DNA of 64,000 nucleotides from Thunnus maccoyii (lineage: Eukaryota; Chordata; Actinopteri; Scombriformes; Scombridae): NCBI RefSeq assembly GCF_910596095.1, contig NC_056543.1:22640542-22704541 (forward strand), in the 5' to 3' direction. The notes under the pieces were generated by a model. That model was not told the DNA's origin and did no database searches. It worked only from the letters and a program-made list of their open reading frames with translations. This document shows positions 52,441-64,000 of this stretch, piece by piece (position 1 is the stretch's first letter; each line of letters starts with the position of its first letter). A program made the position numbers and the translations under genes.

Positions 52441-55400
52441 GAAAATCTTTATGTGCAAACTTGTTCAAAACAGAATTTTTGGACTGAAATCAATGCCACG
52501 ATCCTTATCAATGACTATGCAGTATTTGTAACAGCATAAAGCTTTTACAGGTTAAAAATGTACCACAAAAACTTGATGTGAAACCAGAAGTGCAATAAAG
52601 TCAATACTGATGTCATATTAGATACAGACACACTATATTCAAAGATAAAAATGAATTTTATATGAATTTTAGAAATATTACAGTCAGCATCAGATTTCCT
52701 GTCTTAGTGTTATGTCAAACATTATCATAGATAAAGTTTCTTACCACCAGTGAATGACTTTCTTGAAAATCTGAGCTTTTTTCTTAAAGTTCAAACTGAT
52801 AAATGTCCATGGTATCAACTGAACTGAGCTCATTTTAAAGCTCACTCCATAGTTATCCACAGCATAACAGCAATGGCGATCTGAGAGTTGCAATTAGCCT
52901 CGTGGTTAAAATACTGTTCTTCACCCAGATGACCCAGATTCAAAAGTTTCAGCTGTCTGCTATTGCACTTTCACTAACTGATTATTGCTTACCATGGACA
53001 TCCTATAGCTATAAAAATGTGAGGCCTTTTATGTGCCTTTTGTCAAAGTGCATAAGAACACATTTTGAAATGTGCACACATGAAGTACACACACTATTTC
53101 TAGTTTACATATAGCCTACAGACATTTACAAAGCCTTTGTTACAGCATATCATATATATATATATGAATATATATTAGTTGCATGTAAAAAAAAAACATT
53201 GTCCTACAGAGTATAAAAATACTGAATACATTGCAATAAAAATGTTCTTACACTCCTTGACGTGGGTAGTATGAATGTCTATTCAAAATATGTTCCTTAT
53301 TCATTGAATGGGTAGTTATCTGCAGTTTGCACAATAGTGCTTGTCTTGGAGTGACAGGCCTATCAAAAACAAAGGCTAGTCAAATAAAACATTATTGCAG
53401 CCATAGATGACAGGAGTGTAACATCTGGTCTATGTGGATTATTAGGTAAGAAAGTAAAGAAATCTTTGAGATTACTCCTAAAGTCAAGGAGATGTAAACC
53501 AAATCATGAAAGATGTTAAGGAACAACAAGCAAAAAGCTTTAACTTGAGATAAAGGGGCTGGTAAAGCTAAAGAGGCTCAGTCTGCAGTTATATTCTCCT
53601 TCTATGCTCTTCTCAATCATAATGTGGGGTTGGGTTTGAAAGACACTCTAACTTAGTTTATTTTTTACAGTTGGCATGAAGACATTGCTCTCTAGTCTTA
53701 AATTGCTGTGACATCATATTGCCCTTTCTATTTTAATTTTAATTAACTTTCCTTTTCAGTTGCCACATTTTTTAATTTGTGACTGATTTGTTTTCCACAC
53801 CTTTCAAAGGGACTTGGATATGTAGTTGAAAAGAAACACATTCCATAACTAAATTATATGGCATAACTACTTCTTCTCGACTTAAGATTAGCTTGGCAAC
53901 ACACATGAGCACACATACCACTGTAGTATATATGCAACGGCCAAAGTGGAGACGGGTTTGGCTCTGCCACAATAACCCTGCTAGTTATCATATCTACTGT
54001 AGCATAGTGCACCTCAGGCAAGATAAACAGAGACAGCCATTTCATCCCAATGCACACATAATAACAATACATAATATTCACCTGCTATGTCAGTTGGCTA
54101 TTGAAGAAAGAATTACTGTTGCTACAACCTGCTGTTAGTTTTAGAGTGTGTTTGAGTGCAAGGTAGCAGTTTTTTAAAAATGTTTTATTGAAAATATTTA
54201 CACAATTACAGATGCTTATTACTGTTTTAACTCAAACTATTGGAATTTTCAAACTTCACATTTCTTCAGTCCATATGAGGCACATAATTTATTTTTCACG
54301 GCTGTGTATGGTAGTAAAAACATAATGTTTTTTACATTGGAGTACAAAAGCAGACTGGGAGAGAGAGAGGGCGCCCATTGTGTATGCATTCTGGTGTAGT
54401 GTGGACAATGGGACGGAGAGGAAAAAAACACACTTGTTTACAGATAAACTGGTTTGGACAGGAAGCCAGTAAGGAGGAGCTCTGTGTTGTTAAACAGGCA
54501 TGTGGAGAGGCAGGGATGAGCCAGCAAAAACACCACCGTGACCATAGGGAAGATCATGATGCAGTACTCAAAGACATCATGCACACACACACACGCACAC
54601 ACACACACACACACATACGCATACACACACCCATGCTTTCATATCTTCAAATGCACATATGCAGTTCTTATATCCTTGCAGATTAGTACACTGTGGAAGT
54701 ATCAGAGTTTTTAAGCGATGGCACAGTCACCACTGTAGCCAAAAGTCTTCAGCGACATGAACAGAAATTGTGGTTTGTTTAGTTTCACTATGACAAAAAT
54801 TAACAAGATAAAAAGACCCTCATGGGTCTCTATTAGCAGTGCCAACAGTAGCCAAGCTCAGCTCTGGTGAATACTATACAGTTCATCCTGCATTGTGTCA
54901 CTATCACATGAGCACACACTGCCTTCCATTAGGCAGGAGATCCTTATGACTCACGAAAACACAAGTCACATGTCACTACACAAATGAACCATGCTACTCA
55001 GACTGCTCTGTTATCCACGGCAGCTTTTTTGCAGGCCCAAATGAAATCACATCATAATGCATCTCTTCATTAGGAGGGTTGAGACAGAGTGGAGCTCTCC
55101 CTTGTATTCTGGTAGACAAGCTGAACAAGAGCCACAGTGTCATGTATCGAAGTCTTTGGCCACAGCAGGCCAGCCCGGCTGCAAAGTTGCCATGCTGGGG
55201 CAGTTTTAGTTCAATGTAATTTGATTTCATGTTAGATGACTTGCGTGCATGGTTGGCTGTTACACTCAGCTGCTTCTCATTCAAGGAGGAGTTTCAGTGA
55301 TTTTTTTTTTCTTTCTCTTCACTCATGTGACTCAAAAGATGGCCCTTCACACCATCACCAGACATGGGACTGCGTCACATCAAATGATAGGGAAATAGAC

Positions 55401-57944
55401 AGCTCAGTTCACAATGTGCTTAAGAGTTACAAAAGCACAGGCTTTCAGTGAATTCTTCTATATTATTGAAATGAGGAGAACAGAATGACACCTAGATGTT
55501 AAAAGATTTGAGGTCAGAGGTGAAAGAATATTTAGACAAGGAATAAGAACCCATATATGACAGTCTGCAGCTTTTGCGGCAACCAAAGACAACAGCAGGT
55601 AATTATACTTCGCTCATGTTGAAAGTGTGCTATATAAGGGGAATAACCTGAAATGAGAACATGCACAGATCGTCAGCTCTCCACGGTACACTGTTGCCTG
55701 TGCCTGAATTAACTTAGGCAAAACAAATGAACAAAGTGTGAAACCCATTTTTACTTTTCTCACTGAATTTCTACAACTAAACTGAACTAAACTAAAACTA
55801 AAGAAACAATTTTTTATCTTTTTATCATACATACAATTCAGAAAACATGGTGAGGGTAAAGAAATCTTTATTTTTCAATTCTTCATAGTTAATATCACCC
55901 TGTGTAAATTGACACTAATATTTAGGAATAGTTTTTTCATATATACCAAATGCCAATTCCTTCTGACACAAAACAAACATATAATAGCCAACAGTAAAAA
56001 TGAGCAACACCCTGAAACAAAGTATAAGAGACTAGAGGCCTACTATATTAACGTGGCCTATTCCCTCGTCTTGGTCTTTAGAGAACACAATGAGCCCCGC
56101 TGAGAGCTCCATACTCCAGAGAGACTCTCCATTGATGTCTCCTTGGTTCCCCTCCCCCTCCCTCTATGAGACATCTGTAGCAGCTGCCCCCTTGTGCTCC
56201 TGTCAGCAGGGCAGAGTGTGTGTGTATGCTCTATAGTTGAGGTGGGGTTGGCTGGGAGGTTAGTGTGGGGCGTGTTATGACACCTCCCCCTTTGGAGGGG
56301 TCCGGCCCGCACACTTGTGGGACATCACATTTATCAATGGCTAATAGTCACTAGCAGGTCACCCTGAAAACACAACAGAGACCTCTGACCTCTTTTTAGC
56401 ACAAACACTGCGAGGTGGTCACAATAGCCGCTAGGTGTTATAAAAGTGTGCACACACACACACTCTTCTTTGCATTTAAATGTGCTGTCAGAAATCAAGG
56501 TAAAATACTGTTGCTTTTTTTTTTTTCAAGCAAACGTTACCTTTACTTAATCCCATGACAAATAAATTGCCTAGCTTAAAGTCAGAGTGCTACTAAACAC
56601 TATCACATGCTTGGCCAGCATGTTCAGATATTACAGCACAAGAAGCCCTTTTTATTTAGTCTCTGTATAATTTTACAGACATTCTCACACATAGCAATCA
56701 AATCAAGTGGGTATAATTCATAGAGTAGTCTAAAATTACATTACAAACAGGGGGCAATTAAGGGAAAAAAACTTAGCTGGATGCATTGGTAACAGGGACA
56801 GAACGGCAAAGAAAGTGTTTAGTAGGCCTAAGAGGAAAGGAAGGTAAGCTGAGGAGAGCAACACGATGTTCAACAAATAAACTGTTTGGTTTGAGATGTG
56901 AAAATGTTGCATATTCAAAAGCGAAATGGCTATTTTGAAATGAAATAAGGTACCAGAAAAAAAACTTCTGGACTTTCATTAAAGTCACGGCAAAGGTAGT
57001 GTAGTCTGCCAGCACAGAACTATCACTGACAAACGTCTCAAGAGCAGCTTGATTTCTAATTTGCATTTTTGAACTCTTGCTATTTTCATATGTGTTAAAA
57101 ACAGCTTTTTCTAGACTAAATACAGTCATGTGCCAAAACCCACGGAGCAATAAAATTTAACCAATAACCTCAGAGAAATGTTGAGACTGCTTCGAGAGTC
57201 AATGAAATGACAAGTCATAAAACATCTAGTGCCCTGTTTGGGGTGTTCCAGGGGTGTTCAGAGGCGTTTTCCTTTCAAAACAAACTTTATCATTACTACT
57301 GAGACATTTAAATTACACACAAAAAATATTATCACATTGCACCCTGGTCTAGTAGTATTTTTTTTTAAAAATCTTGACTAGATTGTCCACACCCCTCAGT
57401 ATTTTTTTCTTTACTTAGGCAGACTGCTGAGAGGGATTACAGAGACGGCTAAACACAAGCAAGATCTAATCCTAGGCCAGCAGAGTTACCAAAAGGCCTT
57501 GAAGAATAAGTTTTGGAAGGCTAATGTTAACAGCGATATTAAATTTTACTGACACTGGTGATTGAAGATATTACATTCTAAATATTACTACATTCTCTTG
57601 AAATTTCATGATGAAATAAATACATAAGAGGACAAGTATCCAGTGTTTCCCAAAGGATCCATTCATGTTGTAAACAGCAGCTACACCACAGGCTTTTTCT
57701 CCACTGAGCCCCCTGATGAAACTAATATAAATAGACAATAACAACAAGATAATACGCAATTTAAGCAAAATGCTAAATTTAAAAAAAAAAAAATCTTATT
57801 GCAGAAGTAGACAAGACTATCCCTGATCAATTGCTTTGTAACAAATACATCAGAAAGTCTTGGAAGAAGACACTGACTGTATCCATATAGGCCACTGGCA
57901 AATTCATGTACAGCAGTATTATTCTAAAATTACTCATGAGTTCT
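52441..57944. other. Intergenic, no gene recognised
   Basis: AT-rich with scattered short ORFs. A CA microsatellite is at 54.6 kb. A 96-codon minus-strand ORF at 54994-55284 has a hydrophobic stretch (MTLWLLFSL) but no known motif, so I do not call it a gene. A GC-richer patch is at 56.1-56.32 kb. Confidence 0.35.
54581..54631. repeat. (CA)n microsatellite
   Basis: Interrupted CA run with ACGC and ATACGC breaks, in intergenic DNA. Confidence 0.9.
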
Positions 57945-59080
57945 ATTAATCAATCAATCAGTCATTCAATCAATCAATCAAGTTTATTTGTCAGATGTAA
58001 TCATATAAGATACAATCACAGTGACATGTGAAATGTAATCCCGTCAGTTGCTTTGATTTGTGCATTAAAAAGAGTTTAAATAGAATACAAATGGTAATAA
58101 ATATATGTGTATGATTGCGGGGGGGGGGGGTCTTAGGCAGTGACCTCATTTAGGATCCTAGTGGCCTGAGGGTAAAAGCTCTTCCGGAGCCTCTCAGTGC
58201 TGGCCTGGTGTATCCGGTACCTTCTTCCCAAACGCAGCAGAGAGATAAGGCCGTTATCCGGGTGGTTGGAATCCTTAATGATTCTCCTAGCCTTATTCTT
58301 AACAAACCGCTCTTTTCAGGGCCTTGTGGTCCTGTTCGGTGCTGTTTTCATACCAGACAGTGATGTTCCCTGTCAGGATGCTCTCAATGGTGCAGGAGTA
58401 GAAATTCCTCAGTATCTGAGGGGATACCTGGAATTTTCCTCAACGTATGAGGTGAAACAGTCTCTGCCTTGCCTTTCTCACCTCTGAGTCAGTATGTAGC
58501 ACCCAGTTCAGGTCTTTGGTGATACAGACACCAAGGTACTTGAAGCTGTCCACACTCTCCACTGAGGGCCTGTTATTAAGGGGGACGTAGTTCCTTCCCT
58601 GCTTCTTCCCAAAGTCCACTATCAGCTCCTTGGTCTTGCTGACACTCAGGAGTAGGTTGTTGTCCTGATACCAGCAGGTCAGGACCTCTACTTCCTTCAG
58701 GTAGGCCTTTTCATTGTTATCTGCAAACTTGATGATGAGTCGTGTATGTACAGGGAGTACAGCAAAACACAGCCCTGGGGTGCTCCGGTGTTAAGGATGA
58801 GGGTGGAAGAGGTGTGTCCGCCTGCCCTTACCACCTAGGGTCTGCTCGTCAGGAAGTCAAGGATCCACAAGCACAGTGAGGTGTTTAATCTCAGGTCCTT
58901 GACCTTTGTGACGAGCCCGGAGGGGACTATGGTGTTAAATGCTGAACTATAGTTGATGAACAGTAATTTCACATAGCTCCCTTTCTTATCCAGGTGAAAT
59001 AGGGTGGTGTGGAGGATGCGTGCTATGGTGTCTTCCGTTGATCAATTGGGACGGTAATGTCTATTGACATTCAATAGGAG
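57945..59080 (-). pseudogene. Decayed LINE (L2/Rex-like) reverse transcriptase, 3' part
   Basis: The minus strand translates as a reverse transcriptase: [55 protein letters not shown] and, near the end, ERLRKSFYPQATRILN. The 3' end has a TTGATTGA tail at 57945-57982. It is dead: a TAG codon at 58835-58837, Asp to Asn in LFI(D)YSSAF, the catalytic FADD changed to FADN, and missing residues after GCVL. The 5' half is absent, so it is 5'-truncated. The plus-strand ORF at 58197-58487 is its antisense shadow. Confidence 0.85.
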
Positions 59081-60830
59081 CAATAGCAATAGGAGACACA
59101 CATGACAAGAGCATCCTGTCACTTCGAATGGACAGTTCTTTTCTTCTTACAGGATTATGCAAGTTCTATATGTTTTCAATTGCTTGTTTTATCTATTAGC
59201 CTAAACTGGACCTATGCTGTGTTTAGGTAACAGCACGCAACAATATTTTCCAGTCCAGAGAACATCTAAAAACCATTGAAACCTTCAACAGATTTCCTAA
59301 ATTAAATTCATGAGTCTTGTACACTATATTGTATGCTCATACTGTTTCAGCATTTAGATCATGTTTAGAATTCGTGCTTGTTTCAAAAGTCTGTGTCCAG
59401 AAACAATTTAAAAGCAAACATGATACACCAATTTCCACTGTAAGCGATAATTAATACACTCAAAGATTTAAATCTCTGGCCTGCATTTTCAATACATATT
59501 TGAAACTACAAGAAGATTTCAATTAGTTATCTTAGATGTGGCGATGCAACGTGATTGTTGGAAAGACAAGGGGAAGATGAAAAAGAAAACACATATTGCC
59601 CTTTGAGGCCTTTTTTTCTCCTTGGTTCTTGTAGTGAGGTTAGGCTTCTTGTTTCAAGTGCATTGCTTGTTTTTAATGATCTAACGCTGTCATGAAAAAT
59701 AGTATTAAGAGTGGAAAGTGACTCAATTGTTTTGTACTCAGTGATGGGCAATACCTTAAATTGTGGTTTCAACCCAACCGAGTGATATCAGAGCAAGTAC
59801 CTCTGATACTTTGTATTGATAAGCTCATAACTTTGAATTTCATTTTATGCAAGAGAGAATATTTTCATATAAACTGAAGAGAATATTTTAGTAACAGTAC
59901 AATTTAGACAATTTAGGACATTACAGGCTACAGTCCTACAATTATTATTATATCACAGTCTAATATAATACTAATTATAATGTACTAAAAAAAAAAACAA
60001 TCACAATAGGACAGCAGTAATGCAGCTTGTCACAAAGGCAGCTGGCGGGTGATTACAATAGTTCCTGACTAATCTGTATGCAGGCCACCTGGAGACTTTC
60101 TGAACAGCATCTATCAGTGAAAATCATTTTGAACACACTTTCTGTTTTATTTTGACTTGGTGTACTCTCTCTCACGATTAAAAATTTGTAGCGCTACCTG
60201 TAAATTTAATGGTTAACAGGAATTCTGTTATACTTGACCAAATCATGCCATTTTTCCCTCAGCCATTGTGGGAGCTGAGGGCATGGACACTGGAAAGATG
60301 ATGGCGACTCTCTATTTTGAAAGTTGGTGGCAATAATAATGCTGCTGTATGGTTGCAAATTTGCATTAAATGCGAGAATAATCTGTAGCTTTAAACTGCT
60401 AAAACTGAACATTTAGAAGCATCACAGTATTAATATTTCTAGCATTAAACCTCCCAACATTAGTTTCTTGATATCTTAAGGATCAGTAAACATTTACTAA
60501 GTGGGCTGTTGAAGATAAATTTTATGGACATATGACTGACACTCTAAAGGTTTTATCAAATTATCAAGTTTGCTCTACCTCACCATGCATTGTAATGACA
60601 CAGTCATAGGCTTCATAGTGTTTAAGGCACACCTAACAGCCTCCTGGCTATATAGGAGGTGACACAGGTTATGTAAATGCTGGTAAAACTCTAAAAATCT
60701 GATTTAAACCTCCCAAAGACAAAACTAATCTATTCATTGTCTTGTTTCTGGACTACAAATTGAGAATTCCTGCGGAAGTCCCTCCCTCAACAGTCCTCTG
60801 TTGTACCTGGATGATGTAACCACTTTCCAA
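59081..60830. other. Intergenic, no gene recognised
   Basis: AT-rich, without recognisable gene, repeat or hairpin. Confidence 0.35.
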
Positions 60831-60839
60831 ATATAGCGT

Positions 60840-62560
<1,721 letters not shown>

Positions 62561-64000
62561 TCTTTTCAAAGAATTCACCTTTCCTTCAACCTTAACCTTG
62601 GACTGAAGTTGAGAAATTATCCTCTCCATCCATTATTTCTCTGCAGGTTACTCGCTGTCTGTCACAGGTTATAGATGGCGTAAAAGTTGACTTTCTCTGG
62701 ATGGAAGCACACGTTATAAACCAAAAGATGGAAAATTTGAACATCACTTACAAGGCAGGTTATTTGATTATTTGCTTCCTGGTGGCAACGACAGGACCGT
62801 AAAGCAACGCAACAAGTAGTGTAACGAAGTGTTTTTTTATGTTGTAAAAACTGATAAACAGACTCTTTGGTGTAAGGAGCCCGTCGCTGTTCTTGGAACC
62901 GAGGGGAGGGAGAACTGAGACGGCTATATGTAGAAATAGGATCATGTTCATCGGATAAAAAGGTGAGCTCCCTGTTTCCCCGCCGCTGTTACAGTAGCGT
63001 TGCGTCAGGAAGTTGTTGGTGTCAGTGAAGTCACCATCAAGACGCCCCTCTCCCTCCATCCAGCCTGACAACACATGCTTCATAAAAAAACCCCAGCTTA
63101 GATCAGTTTTGTAACAAATGAAAATCAGCAAGTGACTTCAGCTCCTAAATGCCCTTGAAAATATTTTGACCTCACAGCGCGAAAGGCTGTGACAAAATAT
63201 TTGGCACGATAAAGGGCTGCAGATTATAGTGAAAAGGAAGTGAATTTCAAAGACTGCAGATTAACTAAAAAAAAAAAAAAAAAGACACGTCTGATAAGTG
63301 TGCCAGCTTCATCACAACTAATGAACCAAGAGCATCTATAAAACGATGCCATACGAGATAAGCTACACATACACAGTAGGCCTGTATAGTTTCAGCCATG
63401 TACAAAACCCCTTTAAAGCTTTGTGAAATTTACTGGTTACCAGTTACATAAAAATGAAGGCATGTAGAGGATAGCTTTAGGAATTTTTTTGCAAAAGCAA
63501 CTCCACAATAAGCCTATAGCCTCGCAGGCTGAGTGTACAGAGAGTATAATTAAGTGGCTTGGAGAAAAAACACTATACTCATAGTCTGCGTGCGTAAAAT
63601 ACACTGAACACACGTGTAAAACTCTTTAGAGGCCACATAAAGCAAATGGGATTTCAGTAGTTTGTTCAGTAGAAAAAAAAATGCACAGTTTGTCCACTCA
63701 TCTCCTCCTCAGAGTGTAAAGAAAAGGGAATGAAGCCTCCATCCAAGTAAAAGCCTGTACGGTCGATGGCCAGAGCGTAAAAACTGCTGCTTGTTATCAG
63801 AAGCATGATTTTAAAAGGTTACTTGTAGCCTCACCGTCAACGTCCTTATCGTCCAGCAAGCACTGCACCACCACTTCTTAAATGAAGAGGTAAGTATATT
63901 TTAAACCTCAAGTTTTAAAGAGTCCAATGCTTTCTCTCTCTCTCTCAAACCATGCGTCACAGGTCAGTCTGTCATAAGGCGTGGGCTGCAGATGTCTTGT
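62561..64000. other. Window end, possible exon but no assigned gene
   Basis: A good plus-strand acceptor (pyrimidine-rich, TTTCTCTGCAG) ends at 62646. A 33-codon ORF, MEAHVINQKMENLNITYK onward with a hydrophobic run (YLIICFLVA), starts at 62701 and stops at 62802. I cannot name it. From 62.8 kb on I see nothing further, apart from an A tract at 63268-63284. Confidence 0.25.

Noticed and set aside
54994..55284. 96-codon minus-strand ORF with a hydrophobic stretch
   Set aside because: No motif I recognise, no promoter or splice context, AT-rich setting; chance ORF is more likely. Conservation would change this view.
58197..58487. 96-codon plus-strand ORF
   Set aside because: Antisense to the LINE reverse transcriptase, which reads well on the minus strand.

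Overview
The window is vertebrate nuclear DNA from a teleost, most likely a spiny-rayed (percomorph-type) fish. The evidence is 17- and 5-exon intron-split genes with canonical GT/AG boundaries, teleost-type MITEs, a Tc1-like remnant, a decayed L2/Rex-type LINE and abundant CA/GT microsatellites. The gene order KPNA3 - SPRYD7 - TRIM13 - mir-16/mir-15a is the order of human 13q14.2-q14.3 (the block deleted in chronic lymphocytic leukaemia), so the locus is a conserved synteny block rather than an accessory region. The species is not determined.

Layout. 1-2.67 kb is intergenic and holds a ~650-bp foldback element. 2.7-21.2 kb is kpna3 (importin alpha-4), minus strand; the 17 coding exons read from the sequence sum to 521 codons plus a stop, the length of human KPNA3. 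21.6-34.5 kb is spryd7, minus strand; its 5 coding exons give 196 aa, also the human length. trim13 starts head-to-head with spryd7, with a predicted 5' exon ending at 35421 and the main coding exon at 36095-37297, plus strand. At 40.9-41.13 kb, minus strand, are the two hairpins of the mir-15a/mir-16 cluster, with both arms recognisable. About 11 kb upstream of them, at 51.9-52.4 kb, a GC-richer region has two inverted CCAAT boxes and a minus-strand splice donor. It is the best candidate for the promoter and first exon of the host lncRNA (DLEU2-like). From 52.4 to 60.8 kb I see no recognisable gene apart from a dead LINE at 57.9-59.1 kb. A second GC-richer region with a long CA microsatellite lies at 60.8-62.6 kb and may be the start of a further gene, which I cannot name.

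The genes do not form a pathway. KPNA3 imports classical-NLS cargo into the nucleus, SPRYD7 is a small SPRY-domain protein of unclear role, TRIM13 is an ER-anchored RING E3 ligase, and miR-15/16 are repressors of proliferation and survival genes. They are linked by ancient synteny.

I found no convincing undescribed system. The points most worth a second look are: a predicted in-frame N-terminal extension of TRIM13; the substituted centre of mature miR-15a; an exon-like minus-strand segment beside the TRIM13 3' end; a MITE inside the likely spryd7 3'UTR; an intronic repeat carrying DR1-type nuclear-receptor half-sites; and a Tc1 remnant about 0.3 kb upstream of mir-15a.
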